This document shows positions 47,318 through 55,383 of a stretch of DNA of 55,383 nt, piece by piece. Under the pieces are notes generated by a model. The model made no database searches and was not told the DNA's origin. It saw only the letters and a list, made by a program, of their open reading frames with translations. The first letter of the stretch is position 1, and every line of letters starts with the position of its first letter. The stretch is from Hydrogenophilus sp. (lineage in GTDB: Bacteria > Pseudomonadota > Gammaproteobacteria > Burkholderiales > Thiobacillaceae): positions 1-55,383 of the forward strand of contig DYFK01000022.1 of NCBI GenBank assembly GCA_020725265.1, written 5' to 3'. The translations under genes were made by a program, and so were the position numbers.

Positions 47318-48930
47318 GCGAATGGCTCGACCGTCTGAAACCGGGCGATCTGCCCATTTATCGACGTACGCACGCCATCCTGTCGGCCTTCTCACCACGC
47401 CGCGAACAAATCACCGCGCGTGAGATCGCGACCGAAATCCTGGCCGATCCCTTCGCCACCCTGCACACCCTGCGCGTGGTCAACGAACGCGTCAGCCAGC
47501 GTTACGGCACCGAGGTGACCACGGTCGAACATGCCCTGATGATGCAGGGGATTGGTGCCTATCTGGACGCCATGCGCAAGCTGCCCGCCCTGGAGGACAC
47601 CCCGGCGGGGCGTGATGCCCGCGCGCTCAAGGGCCTGCACATGCTGACCCGGCGCGCCCAGCACGCTGCCTGGCAGGCACGCGATTTCGCGGTGCTGCAC
47701 GCCGACGTCCACGCCGAGGAAGTCCAGGTCGCCGCCATCCTCCACCATCTGCCCGAGTTGCTGATCTGGCTGCGCGCGCCGGCCACCGGTTTCAAGCTCG
47801 AACGCATGCGCCGGCGCCATCCCGACGAAGTCGCCGAGAGCCTGACGCTGGGCGCGTCGCTCAAGAACTGGCGCCTGGATCTGTTGGAAAAGTGGATGAT
47901 CCCAGCGCTCACCCGCGATCTGCTCGGTGAAGCCCACGCCGAGCGCCACCGCCAGACCATGCTGGCCGCCTGCATCGAAATCGCCCGGCTGAGCGACCGT
48001 GGCTGGTGGGATGAGCGCCTGCTGCTCTGTTTCCAATCCCTGGCCGATATCGAACACCTGTTGATCGAGGACGTGATCGCCACCGCGCATGCCAATGCCG
48101 GGCGGGTGGCGCGCGCCGTTGACTGGTTGTCGACCGCTGGGGCCGGCGTCTGGATACCGATGCTGCCCGGGCCCTGGCCGCCGGATGAATACGATGCCGA
48201 GGACGAGGTCACCGCGACTGAAAAAAACGTGGCGACGGTCGAAGTCCTGCCCGAAGCCGCGGTCGCTTCCGCCCGCCCGGACGCCGACGCCGAACCGGCC
48301 ATGTCGCGCGCGCCGGCCGGGCCGGCTTCGACGAGCGTCCCGCCGCCAGTACCCGAAGCGAAGGTCGATCCGGCGCCAACCATGACCAAACCCGCCGCGC
48401 CAGCGCCGGCTCCGGACAAACAGGTGTTCAAGGACGCGCTCCAGGGCATCGAAACCCACCTGGACGGCAGTTACACGCTCAACCAGATGTCGGCCACGAT
48501 CCTGAAGGGGCTGCACAGTGGCCTGGGCCTGTCGCGCATCCTGTTCGCCATGGTCACGCCCGACGGCAAGCGCCTGAAAACCCGCTTCACACTCGGCATC
48601 GCCTCCGATGACCCGCTCCGTCACTTCGAGGTGGAGATGGCTGGAAAGGAACTGTTCGCGCAGCTCATGGGCAAGATGCAGGGTGTCTGGCTCAACGCCG
48701 ACAACCGGACCAAACTGTCAGCCATGATGTCGCCGGCTCTGCGCGAAACCATCGGCAACGGCGAATTCTTCGCCATGAGCCTGCATACCGGCAACCGCCC
48801 GACCGGCATGATTTACGCCGATCGCGGCAGGGACGCGGCGGGTCTGGACCCGCTGGTCTACACCGATTTCAAGATGCTGTGCATCCAGGCCGCGCGCGGC
48901 CTGGGCAAGGTCAAGCCGCCGGGCGGCTGA
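47314..48930 (+). CDS. HDOD-domain signalling protein with C-terminal GAF-like domain
   Basis: In this 538-residue cytoplasmic protein, residues about 15-260 resemble an HDOD domain (a degenerate HD-type domain used in signalling). A Pro/Ala/Glu-rich linker covers about 285-365. The last 170 residues resemble a GAF-type sensor domain (LHSGLGLSRILFAMVTPDGKRL; GMIYADRG). No catalytic HD pair is evident. Its linkage to motAB suggests a role in motility or surface signalling, which is inference. It ends tail-to-tail against phaC with no gap. Confidence 0.7.
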   Translation: MSEWLDRLKPGDLPIYRRTHAILSAFSPRREQITAREIATEILADPFATLHTLRVVNERVSQRYGTEVTTVEHALMMQGIGAYLDAMRKLPALEDTPAGRDARALKGLHMLTRRAQHAAWQARDFAVLHADVHAEEVQVAAILHHLPELLIWLRAPATGFKLERMRRRHPDEVAESLTLGASLKNWRLDLLEKWMIPALTRDLLGEAHAERHRQTMLAACIEIARLSDRGWWDERLLLCFQSLADIEHLLIEDVIATAHANAGRVARAVDWLSTAGAGVWIPMLPGPWPPDEYDAEDEVTATEKNVATVEVLPEAAVASARPDADAEPAMSRAPAGPASTSVPPPVPEAKVDPAPTMTKPAAPAPAPDKQVFKDALQGIETHLDGSYTLNQMSATILKGLHSGLGLSRILFAMVTPDGKRLKTRFTLGIASDDPLRHFEVEMAGKELFAQLMGKMQGVWLNADNRTKLSAMMSPALRETIGNGEFFAMSLHTGNRPTGMIYADRGRDAAGLDPLVYTDFKMLCIQAARGLGKVKPPGG

Positions 48931-49998
48931 TCAGGAGCGCGCGTCCAGCCACTTGCCGATGGCCGGCGGCACCGTCTTCTGGGCCTTGCCGCTGACGTAG
49001 ATGCCGATGTGCCCGCCCGGAAAGGACAACTCGGTGTAATCGCGCGTGCCGACCTTGCCACGCATCGCCCGCGAGGCGTCCGGCGGCACCAGATGATCCT
49101 GTTCCGCGAAGACGTTGAGAACCGGCATGTCGACGTCCTTCAACCTGACCGGGTGTCCGCCGATTTCCAGGTCGCCCTTGAGCAGGCTGTTGCGCTGATA
49201 GAAATCCTTGATGAACTGGCGGAACGCCTCGCCGGCCTGATCCGGGCTGTCGAAAATCCACTTTTCCATGCGCAGGAAATTCTTGAGCGCTTCCGGATCG
49301 TCCAGGGTGTCGAGCAGGCCCAGGTATTTCTGGCCCATGAGCTGGTAGGGCTTCAGATTCAGGAAGGTCCAGTTCAGCATTTCACCCGGCACGTTGCCGA
49401 GCGTGTCGACCACCTGATCGACGTCGATCTGACGGACCCAGTGCGACAACATGTTGTCCGGAGTCTGGAAATCGACCGGGGTGACCATGGTCACCAGATT
49501 CCTGACCTTGTCGGGATGCAGGGCGGCGTAACACAACGAAAAGGTGCCGCCCTGGCAGATGCCGAGGATGTTGATCTTGTCGACCCGGTGGCGCTCGCGC
49601 ATGACATCGACGCAGCGGTCCAGATAACCGTTGATGTAATCATCCAGATTCAGGTAGCGGTCGGCCCGGTCCGGATAACCCCAATCGATCAGGTAGACGT
49701 CCTGACCGGCGTCCATCAGGGCGCGCACGGTCGACCGGTTCTCCTGAATGTCGGTCATGTACGGTCGGTTCACCAGCGCGTAGACGATCAGCAGCGGCAC
49801 CTTGTTCTGAACCCGCTCGGCGGAGGGATTGAAGCGGTACAGGGTCAATTTGTCCTCGCGGTGGACAACCGTCTTGGGCGTCACGCCGCTGGAGATTTCC
49901 CCGATCTCCATCAGGTTCTTCATACCGTGCGAAAGCTTTTCGCCGTAGCTCATCAATTCCCGCATGACGGCATCGGGTCGCATGTCGAAGGGCTGCAT
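48931..49998 (-). CDS. phaC: Class III polyhydroxyalkanoate synthase, catalytic subunit PhaC
   Basis: This 355-residue alpha/beta-hydrolase-fold synthase polymerises (R)-3-hydroxyacyl-CoA. The catalytic triad is C148 in GICQGG, D301 in AEQDHLVP and H330 in GGHIG, almost the same numbering as Allochromatium vinosum PhaC (C149, D302, H331). It is shorter than class I enzymes and needs PhaE. ATG 49998 is chosen because AGGAG lies upstream; the phaE stop is 14 bases before it. Confidence 0.97.
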   Translation of the reverse strand: MQPFDMRPDAVMRELMSYGEKLSHGMKNLMEIGEISSGVTPKTVVHREDKLTLYRFNPSAERVQNKVPLLIVYALVNRPYMTDIQENRSTVRALMDAGQDVYLIDWGYPDRADRYLNLDDYINGYLDRCVDVMRERHRVDKINILGICQGGTFSLCYAALHPDKVRNLVTMVTPVDFQTPDNMLSHWVRQIDVDQVVDTLGNVPGEMLNWTFLNLKPYQLMGQKYLGLLDTLDDPEALKNFLRMEKWIFDSPDQAGEAFRQFIKDFYQRNSLLKGDLEIGGHPVRLKDVDMPVLNVFAEQDHLVPPDASRAMRGKVGTRDYTELSFPGGHIGIYVSGKAQKTVPPAIGKWLDARS

Positions 49999-50012
49999 GA
50001 GGAGTCTCCTGA

Positions 50013-51146
50013 TCAACGGGATTTACGTGGCGTCGCCCCGGTCGGGGACGTGGTCGTCTTGGTCGCGCGCGCGCGCGGCTTGGGCGCTGGCGCGGCCTCG
50101 GTCGGCTTGGCGGGTTCCGGGGACGGAGCGTGCCCCGGAGCCGTCGCCAGTTGTTCAACCAGAGCATCAAGTTGCTTTCTCATCTCCTTGATTTCCCTGT
50201 TAAGTCGAAGATTTTCCCGGCGCAATTCCTGCTGTCGACACTGCAAGGTGGAAATCTCGGCATGGGTCGGCATGTTCATCGCCTCCAGGCTCTGGTCAAC
50301 CATGCGCGCCATCTGCTGCTTGAGCGCCAGCAGCGTGTTGACCAGACGGCCGTACAGTGTCTGGTATTCGTTGGTCATGACGAATTCGGCGTAGGCGGCC
50401 TCGCTCATTTCCACCCACAGGTCATACAGCTCGCGCAGGCTGCCGATCGGCTTGTCCTCGCGCGCGCGCTCACGCAATGCGTGTTGGAACGCGGTGGTGG
50501 TGGTGGCGCCAAGCTTGCCGAAGGCGGCCTGGTAGGCCTGGGTCGCGGCCAGGTAATCCATCTGCTTGCGCGCCAGCGCCTGGTACTGCTCCTGGGATTC
50601 GCGCGTGTAGCCGACCGCAGGAATGGACAGGAAACGGTTGATCTGCTCCTGGGCCGGGTTCGCGCCGTCGGGATGGAAGGCACGGGTGAAATCCCCGGGC
50701 ATCGGCATGACGTTGGCGGCCAGACGGTTCCAGGTGTCCATGGGCAGGTCCCAGAAGGTGGTCAGACCCTTGAAGTCGGGCATGCCGGTCATGCCCGGCG
50801 CGAATGATGATCCCGCGCGCGACCAGTCATCCCACATCCCACGCATGCCATCGAGCCAGTCGTCCAGGGCCTTCATGCCGTTGTCGGCCTGATCGGCGCC
50901 GGCCATGAATCGCTCGGCCAGACTGAAATAACCCTGGCTGGCCTGAATCAGACGGTCGAACACTTCCTTGCCGGCATCCGGCGCCATGGGCGCCAGCGTC
51001 CGCCACCACTGGCTCAAACCGTCCGTGAATGGGTTGCCGGGCACTTCCGGCGCCGGCGTGCCGCGCCGCGCCAAATTCGCCCAGGATTGCCAGTAAGCGC
51101 GCTGGGCATCCATCCAGCCGTCCATCCAGTCATTCGCGGTGCTCAT
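50013..51146 (-). CDS. phaE: Class III polyhydroxyalkanoate synthase subunit PhaE
   Basis: This 377-residue partner is required for PhaC activity and granule formation. The helical core contains [27 protein letters not shown], and [22 protein letters not shown] is conserved in the family. The C-terminus is a coiled coil followed by a Pro/Ala/Lys-rich tail. ATG 51146 has GGAG at the best distance; ATG 51152 is alternative. Promoter and operators lie 36-78 bases upstream. Confidence 0.94.
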   Translation of the reverse strand: MSTANDWMDGWMDAQRAYWQSWANLARRGTPAPEVPGNPFTDGLSQWWRTLAPMAPDAGKEVFDRLIQASQGYFSLAERFMAGADQADNGMKALDDWLDGMRGMWDDWSRAGSSFAPGMTGMPDFKGLTTFWDLPMDTWNRLAANVMPMPGDFTRAFHPDGANPAQEQINRFLSIPAVGYTRESQEQYQALARKQMDYLAATQAYQAAFGKLGATTTTAFQHALRERAREDKPIGSLRELYDLWVEMSEAAYAEFVMTNEYQTLYGRLVNTLLALKQQMARMVDQSLEAMNMPTHAEISTLQCRQQELRRENLRLNREIKEMRKQLDALVEQLATAPGHAPSPEPAKPTEAAPAPKPRARATKTTTSPTGATPRKSR

Positions 51147-51181
51147 GGTCATGTCTCCATGCTTATCGGGGTTGTCTGGGC

Positions 51182-51211
51182 ATTCTTGTGCGTTGCAGCA
51201 AAAACTGTCAA
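51182..51211 (-). promoter_or_regulatory. phaE-phaC promoter
   Basis: On the minus strand, a consensus TTGACA (51211-51206) and AAGAAT (51187-51182) are separated by 18 bases. Both boxes touch one of the two palindromic operator copies, so a bound repressor would block polymerase. Confidence 0.7.
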
Positions 51212-51224
51212 GTGCATTGCACAA
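51186..51224. promoter_or_regulatory. Two operator-like palindromes between phaE and phaA (putative PhaR sites)
   Basis: TTGTGCGTTGCAGCAA (51186-51201) and AAGTGCATTGCACAA (51210-51224) share the TTGTGC-N3-GCACAA pattern found twice before the phasin gene. A TAGAAT box (51232-51237) just beyond could be the phaA -10, so both directions could be controlled. Confidence 0.7.
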
Positions 51225-51281
51225 AAACCGCTAGAATTGCCGCCGGGGGAGGAAGCATTCCTTAAATTCAGGAGACTTCCA

Positions 51282-52466
51282 ATGTTCAACGATGTGGTCA
51301 TAGTGGCGGCGGGACGCACCGCCGTCGGCGCCTTCGGCGGCAGCCTGGCCGGATTTCCGGCCAGCCAGCTTGGCGCGCGCGTCATACAGGGTCTGCTGGC
51401 CCGGGCCAATCTTCAGGCCGGGCAGATCGATGAAGTGATCATGGGCCAGGTATTGCAGGCCGGTGCCGGCCAGAACCCTGCCCGTCAGGCCGCGCTCGCG
51501 GGCGGACTGCCGGATACGGTTTCGGCGCTGACCATCAACAAGGTCTGCGGCTCCGGCCTGAAGGCCGTGCATCTGGCCGCACAGGCGGTGCAGTGCGGTG
51601 ATGCCGGCATCGTCATCGCCGGTGGCCAGGAAAACATGAGCGCCTCGCCCCATATCCTGCCGCGCTCGCGTGACGGCAAGCGCATGGGCAACTGGGAGAT
51701 GGTGGATACCATGATCCAGGACGGCCTCTGGTGCGCCTTCAACGATTGCCACATGGGCATCACCGCCGAGAATATCGCCGATCGCTACGGCTTCAGCCGG
51801 GCCGACCAGGATCTGTTCGCCGCCACCTCGCAGCAACGCACCGAGGCCGCCCAGAGTGCCGGCGTGTTCGACGAGGAGATCATTCCGATCGAGATTCCCC
51901 AACGCAAGGGCGACCCGCTGGTTTTCGCGCGTGACGAATTCCCGCGCGCCGGCACCAGCGCGGAGACCCTGGCCAAGCTCAAGCCGGCCTTCAAGAAGGA
52001 AGGTTCCGTCACCGCCGGCAACGCCTCCGGCATCAATGACGGCGCCGCCGGCGTCGTGGTCATGTCCGGCGCCCGCGCCCGCGAGCTGGGGCTGACGCCG
52101 CTGGCCCGGGTGGTCAGTTTCGGCAGTGCCGGGGTCGACCCGGCGATCATGGGCACCGGGCCGATTCCGGCGGTACGCAAATGCCTGGACCGCGCCGGCT
52201 GGTCGATCGCCGATCTGGACCTGATCGAAGCCAACGAAGCGTTCGCCGCCCAGGCCATGTCGGTCAACAAGGAATTGGGGCTCGACCCGGCCCGGGTCAA
52301 CGTCAGCGGTGGCGCCATCGCCATCGGCCATCCGATCGGGGCTTCCGGCGCCCGCATCCTGGTCACCCTGCTCCATGGCATGCGCCGCCTCGGCGCCGAC
52401 AAGGGATTGGCCACGCTCTGCATCGGTGGTGGTCAGGGCGTCGCCCTGGCGGTGGAACGCATCTGA
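51282..52466 (+). CDS. phaA: Acetyl-CoA C-acetyltransferase (beta-ketothiolase)
   Basis: This 394-residue thiolase condenses two acetyl-CoA into acetoacetyl-CoA for PHB synthesis. The acyl-carrying C89 is in KVCGSGLKA, and the [11 protein letters not shown] and CIGGGQG motifs hold the catalytic His and second Cys. ATG 51282 has AGGAG upstream. phaB follows after 19 bases. Confidence 0.97.
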   Translation: MFNDVVIVAAGRTAVGAFGGSLAGFPASQLGARVIQGLLARANLQAGQIDEVIMGQVLQAGAGQNPARQAALAGGLPDTVSALTINKVCGSGLKAVHLAAQAVQCGDAGIVIAGGQENMSASPHILPRSRDGKRMGNWEMVDTMIQDGLWCAFNDCHMGITAENIADRYGFSRADQDLFAATSQQRTEAAQSAGVFDEEIIPIEIPQRKGDPLVFARDEFPRAGTSAETLAKLKPAFKKEGSVTAGNASGINDGAAGVVVMSGARARELGLTPLARVVSFGSAGVDPAIMGTGPIPAVRKCLDRAGWSIADLDLIEANEAFAAQAMSVNKELGLDPARVNVSGGAIAIGHPIGASGARILVTLLHGMRRLGADKGLATLCIGGGQGVALAVERI

Positions 52467-52485
52467 ACGAAACAAGGAAACCGAC

Positions 52486-53232
52486 ATGAATGGACTCGAT
52501 GGAAAAGTCGCCCTGGTCACCGGTGGCACCGGTGGTATCGGCAGCGCGATCTGCGCGCGACTGGCGCAAGCCGGCTGCAAGGTGGTCTCCACCTATATGG
52601 ACGAAGCACAGGCAAACGAATGGCAGGCCAGAATGGCGGCGGCCGGCCATGACGTGGCTCTGATCCGTTGCGACGTCTCCAGCTTCGACGACTGCAAGGC
52701 GATGGGCGACAAGCTCAACGCCGAATTCGGCGGCGTCGACATCCTGATCAACAACGCCGGCATCACCAAGGACGGCACCTTCCGCAAGATGACGCCGGAA
52801 CAGTGGAACGCCGTGCTCGACGTCAACCTGGTCTCGGTGTTCAACGTCACCCGCCAGTTCATCGACGGCATGCTCGGCAAGGGCTGGGGCCGGGTCATCA
52901 ACATCTCCTCGATCAATGGCCAGAAGGGGCAGTTCGGCCAGACCAACTACTCGGCGGCGAAGGCCGGCATGCACGGCTTCACCATGTCGCTGGCGCAGGA
53001 AACCGCGCGCAAGGGTGTCACCGTCAACTCGATCTCGCCAGGGTACATCGGCACCGACATGGTCATGGCCATCGCCGAGGACGTGCGCAACCAGATCATC
53101 GCGCAGATCCCGGTCGGCCGTCTGGGCAAGCCCGAGGAGATCGCCGCGCTGGTCGCCTTCCTTGCCGGCGAGGATGCCGCCTTCATCACCGGCGCCAACA
53201 TCGCCGCCAACGGCGGCCAGCACATGGGCTGA
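52486..53232 (+). CDS. phaB: Acetoacetyl-CoA reductase
   Basis: This 248-residue NADPH-dependent SDR makes (R)-3-hydroxybutyryl-CoA. The nucleotide motif TGGTGGIG, NNAG, and the catalytic ISSINGQKGQFGQTNYSAAK (Ser, Tyr, Lys) are present. ATG 52486 lies 19 bases after phaA. Confidence 0.97.
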   Translation: MNGLDGKVALVTGGTGGIGSAICARLAQAGCKVVSTYMDEAQANEWQARMAAAGHDVALIRCDVSSFDDCKAMGDKLNAEFGGVDILINNAGITKDGTFRKMTPEQWNAVLDVNLVSVFNVTRQFIDGMLGKGWGRVINISSINGQKGQFGQTNYSAAKAGMHGFTMSLAQETARKGVTVNSISPGYIGTDMVMAIAEDVRNQIIAQIPVGRLGKPEEIAALVAFLAGEDAAFITGANIAANGGQHMG

Positions 53233-53280
53233 CGCGCATGGCCGGCGGGCGCTTCACCGCCGGCACCCAAGGGAGACCAC

Positions 53281-53775
53281 ATGACCACCGAACGCCTGAT
53301 CAAGAAATACCCCAACCGGCGTCTCTACGATACCGAGGAAAGCCGCTACATCACGCTGGCCGAGGTCAAGGAACTGGTCATGCGCGCCATCCCGTTCCGG
53401 GTGGTCGATTCCCAGACCGAACAGGATCTCACCCGCGCCATCCTGCTCCAGATCATCATGGAGCAGGAATCCGGCGGTTCGCCCCTGTTCACCGCCGCCA
53501 TGCTGGAGCGATTCATCCGGTTCTACGGCGATGCCACCCAGGCCGCCTTCACCGCCTTCATGGAGCAAAGCCTGGATCTGTTCGTGCGTCAGCAACGTCT
53601 GCTCAACGAACAGCTCAAGGAAGTCTGGAGTGGCAATCTGCTCGGCGCCAACCCCATGGAGTTCTGGATGAAGCTGGGTCAGCAGAACATGGGCTTCTGG
53701 AAGGACATGGAAGAGCGCCAGCGGCGCGCGGACAATTCGTCCGACCCCGCCGACAAGCCCAACGACAAAGCATGA
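53281..53775 (+). CDS. phaR: Polyhydroxyalkanoate synthesis repressor PhaR
   Basis: This 164-residue regulator binds PHA granules and DNA. The N-terminal PHB-accumulation-regulator DNA-binding domain is clear (IKKYPNRRLYDTEESRYITLAEV). A helical domain follows (residues 60-150). In the family it represses the phasin gene and itself until polymer titrates it away. The palindromes at 51186-51224 and 53820-53850 are its likely targets. GGGAGA precedes the ATG. Confidence 0.96.
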   Translation: MTTERLIKKYPNRRLYDTEESRYITLAEVKELVMRAIPFRVVDSQTEQDLTRAILLQIIMEQESGGSPLFTAAMLERFIRFYGDATQAAFTAFMEQSLDLFVRQQRLLNEQLKEVWSGNLLGANPMEFWMKLGQQNMGFWKDMEERQRRADNSSDPADKPNDKA

Positions 53776-53793
53776 TCTTTTCTTCCGAGGTAC

Positions 53794-53823
53794 TTGACAG
53801 GACGGATGCGGTCTCGATATTGT
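53794..53823 (+). promoter_or_regulatory. Phasin gene promoter
   Basis: A consensus TTGACA (53794-53799) is followed after 18 bases by TATTGT (53818-53823). The -10 overlaps the first operator-like palindrome. Confidence 0.75.
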
Positions 53824-53850
53824 GCATTGCACCAATTGTGCGTCGCACAA
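53820..53850. promoter_or_regulatory. Two adjacent operator-like palindromes before the phasin gene (putative PhaR sites)
   Basis: TTGTGCATTGCACCAA (53820-53835) is followed directly by the perfect palindrome TTGTGCGTCGCACAA (53836-53850). They cover the -10 box and the expected start of transcription. The same pattern occurs twice between phaE and phaA. Confidence 0.8.
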
Positions 53851-53887
53851 TTCCGCCCGATCCTCAACGACCTCAGGAGTTCACATC

Positions 53888-54247
53888 ATGCAAATCGTCG
53901 AAATGTTCGAAAAGACCAACGAAACCACGCTCGAATCCGCCCGCCGCCTGGCTGAACTCAACCAGCGCGCGTTCGATCGCTTGTTCCAGCAGCAGGCCGA
54001 ACTGGCCTCGTTCTACCTGGATGCCAGCGCGCGCGGCCTGGAACTGGTGACCAAGGCCAAGGGCTATCAGGATCTGATGGCCGGCCAGGTCGCGCTGATG
54101 CGCGAGTGTGGCGAACGCAATCTGGCCGCCTTGCGTGAAGGCGTCGCTTTCGCCACCGTGTCCAGCGCCGAGTACGGCAATCTGGCCCGCGAGCAGTACG
54201 ACCTGGCACAGGAAAGCCTGAAACAGGCCGCCAAGTCCGCCATCTGA
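53888..54247 (+). CDS. phaP: Phasin
   Basis: This 119-residue helical, Ala/Glu-rich protein coats PHB granules. The phasin-family pattern is visible (SARRLAELNQRAFDRLFQQQAELASFYLDASARGLEL). AGGAG lies nine bases upstream of ATG 53888. The operator-covered promoter and strong terminator make it a single-gene unit. Confidence 0.93.
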   Translation: MQIVEMFEKTNETTLESARRLAELNQRAFDRLFQQQAELASFYLDASARGLELVTKAKGYQDLMAGQVALMRECGERNLAALREGVAFATVSSAEYGNLAREQYDLAQESLKQAAKSAI

Positions 54248-54288
54248 GGCAGACGCCAGCCACGCTTGCTTTGAACCGCGCTCCTTCG

Positions 54289-54324
54289 ACGCCCGCGAGG
54301 CCTTTGGCCGGACGGGCGTTTTTT
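54289..54324 (+). terminator. Intrinsic terminator after phaP
   Basis: ACGCCCG (54289-54295) pairs with CGGGCGT (54313-54319), with an inner GGCC/GGCC stem, followed by a run of T residues to 54324. It lies 42 bases after the phasin stop. Confidence 0.9.
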
Positions 54325-54373
54325 ATCGCCGGCAGCGATACACTGATGGCGTCTTCCCTCCCCGCCCCGCGCC

Positions 54374-55383
54374 ATGCCGATCCCGCCGCGCAAAGCCATC
54401 GAGAAAAGCCTGAACGCCGGCCAGGCCCTGTTCTACGTGATCTGCCAGGAGGAAACCCGCCTGGAGGCGATGCTCGCCGAACTGGCCGGTTCGCGCGCCA
54501 TGCTGGTCTGGAGTTGTACCGCTGGACTGACCGGCGCGCCCGAATTGACCGAGCCGATGGCGATGGCGCGCCACCTGCTCGCCAACCCACCCGATGGCCT
54601 GGTGCTGCTCAAGGACATGCCCGCGCATTTCCCTGGCAATCCCGGTCTGATCCGGGCGCTGCGCGAGCTGGAGGTGGTCCTGTCCACGCGCGGCGGCGCG
54701 CTGTTCCTGTCGTATCCATACCTCGATCTGCCGGAGACCCTGAAACGGCAGGCCCGCGTGATCGATCTGGGCGTGCCAGGCGAGGCCGAGCTGCTGGCGC
54801 TGTTGAAGACCGAGATCGGCAAACTGAAGTTGTCCGCGCCGGTCCCGGAGTCCTGGTTCGACCAGTGCGCCGGCGCCATGAAGGGGCTCGGACTGGATGA
54901 AGCCGGGCGCCTGCTGCGCCGGCTGATCCGGGAAAACCGGCTGGCCCTGGCCAGCGCCCTGCCCGAAATCGCCGAGGCCAAGTCGGCGGCCCTGCTCAAG
55001 GAAGGCTGCCTGAAGGTCATCGAACAGCGGGTCGAGGTCGACCGCGTCGGCGGTCTCGACAACCTCAAGGAATGGGTGCATTCACGCCGCGCGCTGTTCT
55101 CCGGCAAGGCGCGCGAGGCCGGCGTGCCGGCGCCCTCGGGCGTGCTGTTCATGGGCGTCAGCGGCTGCGGCAAGAGCATGGCCGCCAAGGTCATCGCCAG
55201 CGCCTGGAATCTGCCGCTCGCGCGCCTGGACATGAACCTGGTGTTGTCCGGGGCTTTCGGCGCGCCCGAGTTCGCCTTCGATCGCGCCCTGCGGGTGGCC
55301 GAACAGATCGCGCCGCTGGTGTTGTGGATCGACGAGATGGAAAACAGCTTCGGCTACGACCGGGGCGCCAGCGGCGGCAACAA
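54374..55383 (+). CDS. Ycf46-like AAA ATPase (partial, cut by window end)
   Basis: At least 336 codons are open from ATG 54374 to the window edge. The N-terminal 220 residues are the degenerate first domain seen in Ycf46 proteins. The AAA+ domain that follows has Walker A GVSGCGKS at 261-268 and Walker B LWIDEME at 317-323. Family members (about 490-550 aa) are implicated in CO2 or carbon uptake in cyanobacteria, but their role in proteobacteria is unclear. It lies just after the phaP terminator with no visible link to PHA. Confidence 0.8.
   Translation, partial: MPIPPRKAIEKSLNAGQALFYVICQEETRLEAMLAELAGSRAMLVWSCTAGLTGAPELTEPMAMARHLLANPPDGLVLLKDMPAHFPGNPGLIRALRELEVVLSTRGGALFLSYPYLDLPETLKRQARVIDLGVPGEAELLALLKTEIGKLKLSAPVPESWFDQCAGAMKGLGLDEAGRLLRRLIRENRLALASALPEIAEAKSAALLKEGCLKVIEQRVEVDRVGGLDNLKEWVHSRRALFSGKAREAGVPAPSGVLFMGVSGCGKSMAAKVIASAWNLPLARLDMNLVLSGAFGAPEFAFDRALRVAEQIAPLVLWIDEMENSFGYDRGASGGN

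Overview
This window is high-GC chromosomal DNA from a proteobacterium, most likely a gammaproteobacterium related to the Chromatiales. The grounds are: the rpsB-tsf-pyrH-frr-uppS-cdsA-dxr-rseP-bamA-skp-lpxD-fabZ-lpxA-lpxB-rnhB block, sdhCDAB-sdhE-gltA-sucA, an H-NS family protein, and a two-subunit (class III, PhaC+PhaE) PHA synthase of the kind known from purple sulfur bacteria. This placement is inference. No 16S rRNA gene is present.

Layout. (1) Positions 1-3654 hold the proximal end of a chromosomal integron. An intact, N-terminally extended integron integrase reads rightward, with attI beside it. A leftward array of clearly AT-richer cassettes follows: an unknown 103-aa protein, then a 514-aa P-loop ATPase resembling the Sll1717 family, then a third cassette cut by the window edge. 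Two attC sites are visible. (2) 3688-12509 is a leftward run: gltX, glutathione transferase-like, MgtC-like membrane protein, bacteriohemerythrin, prfB (with its programmed +1 frameshift), and an Mre11/Rad50-like pair. (3) tRNA-Val(CAC) and recJ follow. (4) 14597-23798 is a rightward respiratory cluster. It opens with an unusual HTH-ferredoxin-reductase-like fusion, then sdhCDABE, gltA and sucA, and ends at a strong terminator without sucB. (5) hns, smr and trxB are leftward. (6) ftsK, lolA and rarA are rightward. (7) 30372-44724 is the translation and envelope-biogenesis supercluster. It starts with an rpsB promoter and a leader that can fold into a pseudoknot. (8) motA-motB, a methyltransferase-like protein and an HDOD protein follow. 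(9) 48931-54324 is a complete PHB locus: phaEC leftward, phaA-phaB-phaR and the phasin gene rightward. Four copies of a TTGTGC-N3-GCACAA-type palindrome sit on the phaE/phaA and phasin promoters. (10) A Ycf46-like AAA ATPase runs off the right edge.

How the parts work together: regions 4 and 9 join central carbon oxidation (citrate synthase, oxoglutarate and succinate dehydrogenases) with storage of acetyl-CoA as polyhydroxybutyrate under a PhaR-type repressor. Region 7 couples translation factors and ribosome recycling to lipid A, isoprenoid and outer-membrane protein biogenesis. The integron is the accessory part. Its ATPase cassette is the best candidate for something undescribed, possibly phage defence. 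The other items most worth a second look are the interleaved inverted repeats beside attI, the HTH-ferredoxin fusion with degenerate flavin and nucleotide motifs, the rpsB leader pseudoknot and the PHA operator set.

No CRISPR array, insertion sequence, rRNA gene or replication origin was seen. No gene-free gap exceeds 300 bases.
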